DNA of 19,532 nucleotides from CAZBZG01 sp964496245. GTDB taxonomy: Bacteria > Planctomycetota > SZUA-567. The stretch lies in the NCBI GenBank assembly GCA_964496245.1, contig CAZBZG010000061.1, forward strand, positions 1 through 19,532. Direction: 5' to 3'. A program made the translations under genes and the position numbers. The notes under the pieces are model-generated. The model did no database searches. It saw only the letters and a list, made by a program, of their open reading frames with translations, and was not told the origin of the DNA. Shown here in pieces: positions 7,425-13,254 of this stretch; position 1 is the stretch's first letter, and the number at the start of each line of letters is the position of its first letter.

Positions 7425-9194
7425 ATGTCGAATCCTGCACCACCTGCGGCCGAGGCCGCGGATCTCCTCCCCGTACGCATGCTCAACGAATATGCGTACT
7501 GCCCGCGGCTCTTCTACCTGATGCACGTGCAGGGGCGATGGGCGGATAACGTGTATACCGTGGAAGGCCGGCAGGCGCACCGAAAGGTGGACAAGCTGAG
7601 CCAGGTGCTGCCGGACGCGGGCGGGAGCGCGGGCAAGGCTGCGAGCAGAGAGGCGCCTGCCGCTGATGCGGCCGGCCAAGCAAACGGGGAGGGCGGCGCG
7701 GAAGAAGGCGACGAGCCGCCCGAGATCGCCACGTCCGTCTCCCTGGCCAGCGAAGCGCTCGGCCTCACGGCCAAGCTCGACCTCGTATCCACGGCAGACA
7801 ACGAGGCCGTGCCCGTGGAGCGCAAGCGCGGCCGCGTGCCGGACAACCCGGAGCGTTCCTGGGAGCCCGAACGCGTCCAGCTCATGGCCCAGGGGCTGCT
7901 GCTGCGGGAGCACGAGTACCTGTGCGATCACGGCATGCTCTACTTCGCGAAATCCCGCACCCGCGTGGAAGTGCCGTTCACGCCCGCTCTCGAAGCGCGT
8001 ACGCGCGAGCTCATGGCTGCTGCGCGCGAGACCGAACGCGCGCCGGAGCCGCCCCCGCCGCTGGAGGACAGTCCCAAGTGCCACGGGTGTTCGCTCGTGG
8101 GCATCTGCATGCCCGATGAGACGCGCGCGCTCGCCGCCATTCGCGAGGGCCGGTCCGTGCCGGACATCCGGCGACTGTACCCGGCGCGCGACCGGGCCCT
8201 TCCTTTCTACGTGCAGGAGCAGGGCGCGCGCGTGGGCAAGTCGCGGCGTACGCTCCTGGTCACCAAGGACGGGGAGGAGGTCGCCAAAGCGCGCTTCAAG
8301 GACACGAGCCAGCTCGTGCTCTGCGGAAACGTGGCGGTCTCCGCCCAGGCCATCCATGCCTTGTGCGAGGCGTCGATCCCCATCGTGCACGTGTCTACGG
8401 GCAACTGGTTCTACGGCATGACCGCGGGCGGCGGGGTCAAGAACGGGTTCGCCCGCGCCGCGCAGTACCGTGCGGCCGACGACCCGCGCAAGCGCCTGGC
8501 GCTGGCCAAGGCCGTGGTGGCGGCCAAGGGCGCCAACCAGCGCACCCTCCTGCGGCGCAACGCCACGCCGCGGCCGGCCAATGCCCTGGACGCCATGGCC
8601 CGCCACCTGGCCAAGGCCGATGCAGCCAAAGCCGTGGACGCGCTGCGCGGCATGGAAGGCGCGATCGCAGCCGAGTACTTCAAGCACTTCGGGTCCATGT
8701 TCAAGCAGCCGGAGCTGCCGCTGGAGTGGGATTTCGCAGGCCGCAATCGCCGGCCGCCCGCGGATCCCGTGAACGCACTGCTCTCCTTCGGCTACGCCCT
8801 CCTCGCCAAGGAGTGCACATCAGCGCTCCTGGGCGAGGGGCTCGATCCGTGGTGGGGGCTCTTCCACCAGCCGCGCCATGGCCGTCCCGCGCTCGCGCTC
8901 GACCTCATGGAGGAGTTCCGCGCGGTCGTGACCGACTCGGCCGTACTCACGGCGGTCAACACGGGCATGGTGAAGAAGGCCAACTTCCAGGTCTCGTCCG
9001 CCGGCTGCGTGATGAAGCCCAAGGCGCGCAAGGCGTTCATCCAGGCGTATGAAGCGCGGCTCGATCAGCTGGTGACCCATCCGCTCTTCGACTACCGCTG
9101 TTCCTGGCGCGCGGTCGTCCGCCTGCAGGCGCGGTTGCTCGGCCGGTGGCTGCGCGGCGAGATCCCGGACTACCAGGGCTTTGTCACACGGTGA
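7425..9194 (+). CDS. cas4-cas1: Cas4-Cas1 fusion protein (spacer acquisition)
   Basis: A 589-aa fusion. The Cas4 half selects and trims PAM-bearing prespacers; the Cas1 half integrates them at the leader-proximal repeat. Cas4 (about 1-235) has four Fe-S cysteines: C26 in YCPRLF, and C219, C222 and C228 in CHGCSLVGIC. Its nuclease motif is VERKRG (E132, K134). Cas1 (about 259-589) shows the expected catalytic residues E411 (RGMEGAIAAEYF), H481 (GLFHQ) and D493 (LDLMEEF). An Ala/Gly/Glu-rich low-complexity insert lies at about 66-103 in Cas4. Cas4-Cas1 fusions are typical of type I-G. The ATG at 7425 follows GGGAGG at 7415-7420 and begins before the first conserved Cas4 motif; the open upstream extension is Arg-rich and discarded. 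The cas2 start lies 6 bp downstream. Confidence 0.95.
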   Translation: MSNPAPPAAEAADLLPVRMLNEYAYCPRLFYLMHVQGRWADNVYTVEGRQAHRKVDKLSQVLPDAGGSAGKAASREAPAADAAGQANGEGGAEEGDEPPEIATSVSLASEALGLTAKLDLVSTADNEAVPVERKRGRVPDNPERSWEPERVQLMAQGLLLREHEYLCDHGMLYFAKSRTRVEVPFTPALEARTRELMAAARETERAPEPPPPLEDSPKCHGCSLVGICMPDETRALAAIREGRSVPDIRRLYPARDRALPFYVQEQGARVGKSRRTLLVTKDGEEVAKARFKDTSQLVLCGNVAVSAQAIHALCEASIPIVHVSTGNWFYGMTAGGGVKNGFARAAQYRAADDPRKRLALAKAVVAAKGANQRTLLRRNATPRPANALDAMARHLAKADAAKAVDALRGMEGAIAAEYFKHFGSMFKQPELPLEWDFAGRNRRPPADPVNALLSFGYALLAKECTSALLGEGLDPWWGLFHQPRHGRPALALDLMEEFRAVVTDSAVLTAVNTGMVKKANFQVSSAGCVMKPKARKAFIQAYEARLDQLVTHPLFDYRCSWRAVVRLQARLLGRWLRGEIPDYQGFVTR

Positions 9195-9200
9195 AGGCTT

Positions 9201-9488
9201 ATGCGTGGTGCGTATCTCGTGAGTTACGACATCAGCGACGACAAGCGCAGGACCGAGGTGTTCCACATCCTGCAGGACTACGGTGACCACGTGCAATTCA
9301 GCGTGTTCATCTGCGAGCTGAACAAGCAGGAGCTGGCCGCGCTGCGCGGCGACATGCAGGAGGAGATCAACGCGGACGAGGACCAGGTGTTGATTCTCTA
9401 CCTCGGACCGGGTATGGTGAGCCTCGAGACGTGCCTGGATTGCCTCGGCCGCGCGTACGAGCCTACGGCGCGGGTGCAGGTGGTTTGA
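9201..9488 (+). CDS. cas2: Cas2, adaptation endonuclease-fold subunit
   Basis: Cas2 dimers bridge two Cas1 dimers in the spacer integrase. The 95-aa protein has the ferredoxin-like opening YLVSYDISDDKRR with conserved D10, followed by QDYGDHVQFSVFICEL and the strand VLILYLGPG. The length is standard. It begins 6 bp after the cas4-cas1 stop and is the last gene before the leader and array. Confidence 0.96.
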   Translation: MRGAYLVSYDISDDKRRTEVFHILQDYGDHVQFSVFICELNKQELAALRGDMQEEINADEDQVLILYLGPGMVSLETCLDCLGRAYEPTARVQVV

Positions 9489-9694
9489 GGCGGGCCCGCA
9501 GCCCGGGCCGCGTGTGACAGCGGCCGGGCGAGCGGTGCGGCTGGAGCGAAAGCCCGCTGCCGCTCGAGCTCATTGACAATCAGGGGGTTACAGTGCCATT
9601 CCACTTTCTCCGGATGCGCAATTTCCCGGTCACAGCCCGACCGCTCGCTCCAGCCCTGTTATCGTGCGGCCGGTCAGGCGGATACAGGCCGGGG
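9489..9694 (+). promoter_or_regulatory. CRISPR leader
   Basis: A 206-bp non-coding segment between cas2 and the first repeat, the expected site for the array promoter and integration signals. It contains TTGACA at 9573-9578 as a possible -35, but the matching -10 (about 9596-9601) is weak. GGCTGGAGCG (9539-9548) and its exact complement CGCTCCAGCC (9646-9655) form 10-bp inverted arms about 100 bp apart. The leader assignment follows from position next to cas2 and from the repeat's ATTGAAGC end facing away from it. Confidence 0.75.
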
Positions 9695-10515
9695 CTTTCC
9701 GCGTGATTCGTCACGCGGCCCCATTGAAGCGAGCAACTCTGTGATTGTGTGTACGGTGGTTTCCGTCCTTTCCGCGTGATTCGTCACGCGGCCCCATTGA
9801 AGCTGCATCGCGCTGACGAGTATGGCCGCTTCCCATGCCCTTTCCGCGTGATTCGTCACGCGGCCCCATTGAAGCTTGGATTCGAGCCATCAGTACGAGG
9901 CGACCAAGGCCTTTCCGCGTGATTCGTCACGCGGCCCCATTGAAGCGGCGTCATGCCGCGCGCGACCATAACGAGCGTGCCGCTTTCCGCGTGATTCGTC
10001 ACGCGGCCCCATTGAAGCCGTAGCACGGCCCTAGGGCGCGGGCCTTATCGCGCCTTTCCGCGTGATTCGTCACGCGGCCCCATTGAAGCTTGTTGAGCGC
10101 CGTCCATGCGGACCACTCCTCCGACTTTCCGCGTGATTCGTCACGCGGCCCCATTGAAGCGTCCAGCCTCTTTTGCTCGCCGGCCGCTCTCCGGACTTTC
10201 CGCGTGATTCGTCACGCGGCCCCATTGAAGCTCTGTTCTGCTTGTTGCTCTTCCCATGCCGCCTTACCTTTCCGCGTGATTCGTCACGCGGCCCCATTGA
10301 AGCCGCAGCGTGAACTCGCTGACCGTGGCCGTGGCGTCCTTTCCGCGTGATTCGTCACGCGGCCCCATTGAAGCACGTACTTGTAGTTGAGTAGCAGCTT
10401 CATGGCACCTTTCCGCGTGATTCGTCACGCGGCCCCATTGAAGCCACACAGGCCCTCTATGGGCAGAAAAGCCTCCGCGCTTTCCGCGTGATTCGTCACG
10501 CGGCCCCATTGAAGC
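9695..10515 (+). CRISPR. CRISPR array, 12 identical 36-bp repeats and 11 spacers
   Basis: Repeats start at 9695, 9768, 9840, 9911, 9983, 10054, 10125, 10196, 10268, 10339, 10409 and 10480. All twelve read the same: CTTTCC..., then GCGGCCCCATTGAAGC. Spacers are 34-37 bp and all different. Bases 5-24 of the repeat form a perfect 8-bp hairpin (CCGCGTGA / TCACGCGG) with a TTCG tetraloop, followed by a 12-nt tail. An 8-nt ATTGAAGC handle would be consistent with Cas6-type processing. Direction is leader-left, transcribed +. A 12th spacer-length segment (10516-10552) is followed by a 9-bp repeat stub, CTTTCCGCG (10553-10561), and the array stops there. The lack of decay in the last full repeat is unusual for a natural distal end. 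Confidence 0.99.
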
Positions 10516-10552
10516 GCTCCCACATCGCAGCGATCGAGGAATCCGCGCAGCG

Positions 10553-10561
10553 CTTTCCGCG
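10553..10561 (+). repeat. Truncated 13th CRISPR repeat (stub)
   Basis: Nine bases identical to the repeat start occur 37 bp after repeat 12, at the right spacing, then the sequence diverges into the inverted-repeat element. Caution: TTCCGCGCC here also matches the complement of bases outside the right inverted repeat (about 12136-12146). The match may therefore belong to the element end rather than the array. Confidence 0.55.
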
Positions 10562-10594
10562 CCGGGAAGTTCCGGGGACACCATACCCCCGGAA

Positions 10595-10688
10595 TACGCC
10601 ATGATGTTCTTGGGGTGCATGCCCGCGTCCTGGATGATGGGTGCAGGCGCCTTCGGGGTATGCCGATGAACCGAGAGACGTGGACGAT
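10595..10688. other. Stretch between element end and doc, no gene seen
   Basis: About 94 bp between the left-end hairpin and the doc stop. A reading frame crosses it on the - strand, but it continues into the CRISPR repeats and is therefore spurious. Nothing recognisable was found. Confidence 0.5.
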
Positions 10689-11078
10689 CTACGACTCGAC
10701 GACTCGCGTTCGGAACCACACGGCGACCGTTTCCTTGTCGGCCTTGCATGTGGCGACCTGCAGGGTGATGTCGACCAGGCCGTCATTGTCGTCGTGAATC
10801 TGGACATCGTTCCAGTCAAGGAATGCGAGTGCTGCTACGGCGCCGGTCCGCTTGTTGCCGTCCAGGAACGGATGGCTCTGGACAATGTGGTAGAGATAGG
10901 CGGCCGCCATGCTGAAGACATCATCGTGCAGGTAGGTGCCGGCAAACATGGCCTGCGGTTGGGCAACAGCAGATTCCAGGAGCCCGACATCTCGCACTCC
11001 GTGCTCGCCACCGTATTGCTCAATCTGATTCTGATGGATGTAGAGGATATCCTCGATGGCAAGGAACTCCATGGCCAC
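10689..11078 (-). CDS. doc: Doc family toxin (death-on-curing, Fic fold)
   Basis: A 129-aa Fic/Doc-fold protein with the signature HPFLDGNKRTG at 69-79; H69 is the catalytic-loop His and GNKR the phosphate-binding part. The opening, EFLAIEDILYIHQNQIEQYGG with VRDVGLLESAV, is typical of Doc. Phage P1 Doc inactivates EF-Tu by phosphorylation; whether this one does the same or AMPylates is not determinable. Translation probably starts at GTG 11078-11076 (or ATG 11072), 3 bp after the antitoxin stop, so the two are coupled. The partner is an AbrB/SpoVT-like antitoxin rather than classical Phd. The pair lies inside the inverted-repeat element at the array end. Confidence 0.9.
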   Translation of the reverse strand: MAMEFLAIEDILYIHQNQIEQYGGEHGVRDVGLLESAVAQPQAMFAGTYLHDDVFSMAAAYLYHIVQSHPFLDGNKRTGAVAALAFLDWNDVQIHDDNDGLVDITLQVATCKADKETVAVWFRTRVVES

Positions 11079-11081
11079 AGA

Positions 11082-11309
11082 CTACTCCGCGAGCTTCTTG
11101 AGTGCCGGGGCGAAGCGGGTGTTGATCTTCTTGAGGGTGCCGTCCAGCTTCTTTTGTCGCGCTTTGTCCCGAACAGGGCGGATAACCAGCGTGTCGCCGT
11201 TCGTGGCCAGCTCAAGCGGCGTCTCCGGTGTGATGTGCAGAAGCTCCATGATCGGCTTGTCAATGACAAGCGCGTAGCTGTTGCCGTGGCGCGTCAGGGT
11301 CTTGGTCAT
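11082..11309 (-). CDS. AbrB/MazE/SpoVT-type antitoxin of the Doc toxin
   Basis: A 75-aa swapped-hairpin DNA-binding protein: MTKTLTRHGNSYALVIDKPIMELLHI is the typical AbrB/MazE opening, with the second strand pair in LELATNGDTLVIRPVR (33-48). The C-terminal half (KLDGTLKKINTRFAPALKKL) is amphipathic and probably binds and blocks the toxin. The start has a strong AAGGAGA ribosome site 6 bp upstream and a good promoter beyond it. It is expected to autorepress the pair, by analogy with other AbrB-type antitoxins. Confidence 0.88.
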   Translation of the reverse strand: MTKTLTRHGNSYALVIDKPIMELLHITPETPLELATNGDTLVIRPVRDKARQKKLDGTLKKINTRFAPALKKLAE

Positions 11310-11333
11310 GGCCTATCTCCTTCGTCAACACAT

Positions 11334-11362
11334 AATATATCCGAGAGATCCGGCCCCAGCAA
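11334..11362 (-). promoter_or_regulatory. Sigma-70-type promoter of the antitoxin-doc operon
   Basis: Reading the - strand: TTGCTG (11362-11357), a 17-bp spacer, then TATATT (11339-11334), ending 24 bp before the antitoxin ATG and just ahead of its AAGGAGA site. The AT-rich -10 stands out in a GC-rich setting. Confidence 0.65.
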
Positions 11363-11391
11363 GCGGATTATCGGGTTTGCCGCCAACGCGC

Positions 11392-11886
11392 ATGGCCGAG
11401 TGGTGCGCACGGTGCGGCGTGGAGGTCTGGGCGTATTGCCTGATGCCCAACCACGTGCACCTGATCGCGGTCCCGCAAAGCGAGGACGCTTTGCGCCGGC
11501 CCATGGGAGAGGCGCATCGGCGCTACACGCGGCACATCAAGTTCCGCCAAGGCTGGCGCGGCCACCTGTGGCAGGGACGTTTTGCGTCCGTTGTCATGGA
11601 CGAACCACACACCCTCGCGGTAGCCCGGTAGGTCGAACGGAACCCGTCGCGCGCGCGCCTGTCGGCTGACCCGACGGCGTATCCGTGGTCGAGCGCCGCA
11701 GCCCATCTGTCGGGGGATGATGACGCACTCGCACGGGTGCAACCGTTGCTGGAACGCGTTGGCGACTGGGGCGCCTTTCTGGGCGAAGACCTCGATGGCG
11801 ACGAATGGGAGCGGTTGCGCACGCACGAACGCACGGGCCGGCCGCTGGGCGGCGCGGCATTTCTTCAGAAGCTCGAAACGGTGCCT
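11392..11886 (+). pseudogene. Decayed REP-associated tyrosine (Y1, IS200-like) transposase
   Basis: The frame encodes MAEWCARCGVEVWAYCLMPNHVHLIAVP, with the Y1 HUH motif (H-V-H in MPNHVHL), then GEAHRRYTRHI and GWRGHLWQGRFAS. An in-frame TAG follows AVAR at 11629-11631, where family members have a Tyr codon (R-Y-V-E-x-N-P). The same frame continues as VERNPSRARLSADPTAYPWSSAAAHL to about 11886. The N-terminal roughly 40 residues (the 'HHVTQRGN' part) are missing and replaced by the antitoxin promoter region, and the C-terminal tail is lost. RAYTs process REP hairpins; this copy is inactive. Confidence 0.85.
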
Positions 11887-11920
11887 GGTTCAAATCCGGG
11901 TAACATCCGGCGGGCGCGGT

Positions 11921-11994
11921 TTGTAGCACAGGCACTCCTGCCTGTGCAACGCCGCACGTACTCCGCCCCAGGCAGGAGTGCCTGGGCTACAACC
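11921..11994. repeat. REP-like palindromic pair in inverted orientation
   Basis: Two near-identical units face each other. One (from 11921) reads TTGTAGCACAGGCACTCCTG then CCTGTG. The other (11967-11994), read on the - strand, begins TTGTAGCCCAGGCACTCCTG then CCTGGG. They differ at 2 of 26 positions. Each contains an internal palindrome, CAGGCA-CTCC-TGCCTG. This BIME-like arrangement next to a RAYT remnant fits that transposase family's substrates. Confidence 0.75.
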
Positions 11995-12151
11995 TGCCTC
12001 ATCGCGCGCGTGTCACCCCAAACGACGGACATCTGAGCCAGGCTCGAAACGACATTGGGACGCATCGTAACCCGGCAGAAACCCGGGCCGAAGCCAAAAG
12101 AGAAGGCGAATTCAGTATGGTGTCCCCGGAATACTGGCGCGGAATACCGAC

Positions 12152-12180
12152 TTGACGTAAGACGCCCTTTGTTGTAAGCT
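12152..12180 (+). promoter_or_regulatory. Promoter of the Phd-PIN toxin-antitoxin operon
   Basis: TTGACG (12152-12157), 17-bp spacer, TAAGCT (12175-12180), 26 bp before the antitoxin ATG at 12207. An AAGGGAG ribosome site lies at 12194-12200. It starts just outside the right inverted repeat of the neighbouring element. Confidence 0.6.
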
Positions 12181-12206
12181 AGATAGGAGATTTAAGGGAG
12201 ATCAAC

Positions 12207-12479
12207 ATGGGCTTTTTGCAGGTCAAGGACCTCAAGAAGAGCCGGGAACTCTGGGAGCGCCTCGAGAGCGACCGTGAGATCGTGATCACGAAGGACGGAC
12301 AACCGCGCGCAATTCTCATTGGGATCGCACCGGACGAACTCGAGGATGCGCTCACGGAAATCCGGCGCGCCCTGTTCTCTTCAGCCGTCGGTCGTGTGCG
12401 CAACCGTGCGGCCAGGCTTCCCTCTGCAGACAAGGCCATCCAGACGGCCATCCGGAAGAGCAGGAAGTCCAACAGGTGA
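12207..12479 (+). CDS. Phd/YefM-like antitoxin
   Basis: A 90-aa protein whose first half has the Phd/YefM pattern: VKDLKKSRELWERLESDREIVITKDGQPRAILIGI, i.e. helix, strand 'EIVITKDGQPRAILI', then an amphipathic helix. The C-terminal half is basic (RRALFSSAVGRVRNRAARLP, KSRKSNR), likely the toxin-binding segment. It is expected to repress its own operon. The stop overlaps the PIN toxin start by 4 bp (GTGA), a typical coupled TA layout. Confidence 0.85.
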   Translation: MGFLQVKDLKKSRELWERLESDREIVITKDGQPRAILIGIAPDELEDALTEIRRALFSSAVGRVRNRAARLPSADKAIQTAIRKSRKSNR

Positions 12480-12880
12480 TTGCCGTCGTCGATACGAACG
12501 TGCTGGTCTCCGGCCTCATCAACCCCTCAGGCCCTCCCGGACGCATCGTGGATCTCCTGCGCGTGGGGGGCCTGCGCATCGCGGTCGATGATCGCATTCT
12601 CGCCGAGTACGCCGACGTACTTCGTCGTCCCGAACTCGAGGCCTATTTCGCTGCATCGGATGTTGAGCATATCCTCGAGTACCTGCGCGGCAACGGGGAA
12701 CGCGTGGTGGCGACAGCGGTCATTGGCGAGTTGCCTGACCCGACGGATGCGCCCTTCCTCGAAGTGGCTCTCACTGCAAAGGCGCCGCTGGTCACGGGGA
12801 ATCGCAAGCACTTCCCCCGTCGACATGGCCACGGGTGCGACGTGCTGACACCCGCTGAATTCCTTGACCAATGGGCGTAG
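12476..12880 (+). CDS. PIN-domain toxin (COG1569-like putative RNase)
   Basis: A 134-aa PIN protein. VVDTNVLVSGL (D6), ILAEYADVLRRPEL (E44) and PDPTDAPFLEVALTAKAPLVTGN (D91) supply the three acidic metal-binding positions; NRKHFP follows, as in the family annotated 'putative TA system toxin, PIN family'. PIN toxins usually cleave tRNA or rRNA; the target is unknown here. It starts at GTG 12476 within the antitoxin stop. The gene is intact, so the pair may be active. Confidence 0.88.
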   Translation: MIAVVDTNVLVSGLINPSGPPGRIVDLLRVGGLRIAVDDRILAEYADVLRRPELEAYFAASDVEHILEYLRGNGERVVATAVIGELPDPTDAPFLEVALTAKAPLVTGNRKHFPRRHGHGCDVLTPAEFLDQWA

Positions 12881-12914
12881 GCGGCTGCCGAGCGCCTGGG
12901 GCCGCACGGAAGCA

Positions 12915-12948
12915 GGATCCGCAACAGGGAGTCCTGCGATGCGGATCC
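12915..12948 (+). terminator. Possible hairpin after the PIN toxin
   Basis: GGATCCGCA (12915-12923) pairs with TGCGGATCC (12940-12948): 9-bp arms and a 16-nt loop, 35 bp after the toxin stop. A competing stem, GCAGGA/TCCTGC, is nested. There is no T-run, so termination is uncertain. Confidence 0.4.
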
Positions 12949-12956
12949 GGAAGGGT

Positions 12957-12984
12957 TGGCACGCCCGAAGGGATTCGAACTCCT
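12957..12984 (-). pseudogene. 3' tRNA-end fragment (T-arm, acceptor strand, CCA)
   Basis: On the - strand the sequence reads AGGAG-TTCGAAT-CCCTT (T-arm with one stem mismatch), then CGGGCGT (7 nt, acceptor 3' strand), G (discriminator), CCA. This matches tRNA numbering 49-76 exactly. The rest of the tRNA is absent: the next bases are the decayed CRISPR repeat. tRNA 3' ends are common integrase attachment sites, so this may be a leftover att site; that is inference. Specificity cannot be told. Confidence 0.6.
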
Positions 12985-12990
12985 GAGCCG

Positions 12991-13026
12991 CTTTTCGCGC
13001 GGTGCGTCACGCGGTCCCATGGAAGC
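12991..13026 (+). repeat. Decayed orphan copy of the CRISPR repeat
   Basis: 36 bases aligning without gaps to the array repeat in the same orientation, 30 of 36 identical. The differences are at repeat positions 5, 10, 12, 14, 25 and 31. The GCGTCACGCGG core and the CCCAT-GAAGC end are kept. It lies 2.4 kb beyond the last full repeat. No second copy is seen at a spacer-plus-repeat distance on either side. Confidence 0.8.
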
Positions 13027-13089
13027 CGCGCCTTCGTGCGGATGGCAGGGTGCTCTTGCGGCGGTGCCTGGTTCGCCGAGCGGGGCCCT

Positions 13090-13107
13090 GCCGAGCTGGA
13101 GCTCGGC
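13090..13107. repeat. Palindrome in the gap before the SEC-C gene
   Basis: GCCGAGCT-GG-AGCTCGGC, 8-bp perfect arms, in an otherwise gene-free stretch (13027-13254). It looks like a dispersed palindromic element, but only one copy is in the window. Other reading frames here have no recognisable product. Confidence 0.5.
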
Positions 13108-13254
13108 GCTCCCAGGGGGCTGCGGATGGGGGGCCACTGCGCCGGGACCTCGGGGTTGAAGTGGGGGGGGCGTTTGCGTAGCCTCGTGGACGTAGCGTCG
13201 GCGTAGGGTGTGTGTGCGCGGGGCCGGCCGGCTGGCAGGCGCGAGGAGAATGCG

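Larger units (their letters stand above)
10570..12131. mobile_element. Inverted-repeat-bounded element with TA pair and RAYT transposase remnant
   Basis: A 17-bp perfect inverted repeat bounds the segment: TTCCGGGGACACCATAC (10570-10586) and GTATGGTGTCCCCGGAA (12115-12131). Inside are an antitoxin-Doc pair, a decayed REP-associated Y1 transposase and a REP-like inverted pair. From memory, the TATGGTGTCCCCGGAAT motif often flanks IS200-like/RAYT genes. The left end also folds on itself: TTCCGGGG (10570-10577) with CCCCGGAA (10587-10594), an 8-bp hairpin of the kind such transposases bind. I see no target duplication. It may be a composite of several insertions rather than one mobile unit. Confidence 0.55.

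Noticed and set aside
6984..8687. A 567-codon open frame on the - strand
   Set aside because: Antisense shadow of the 280-aa gene and cas4-cas1, whose + strand products show clear motifs.
9674..10749. Several reading frames crossing the CRISPR array with repeating peptides such as ASMGPRDESRGK and FRVIRHAAPLKP
   Set aside because: They are translations of the repeat units and spacers, a common annotation artefact; no gene pattern or start signals.
10641..11669. 342-codon + strand frame over the doc/antitoxin region
   Set aside because: It is antisense to Doc and its antitoxin, which have clear family motifs, ribosome site and promoter.
11884..11900. T-arm-like sequence CCTGGTTCAAATCCGGG, possibly a second tRNA fragment
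   Set aside because: The stem and loop fit, but no 7-nt acceptor strand followed by discriminator and CCA comes next, and it lies in the decayed transposase frame; probably chance.
12907..13206. Open frame with the peptide GTPEGIRTPEPLFARC
   Set aside because: This type of peptide is produced by antisense tRNA ends; here it translates the tRNA fragment and the relic repeat, so it is not a protein.
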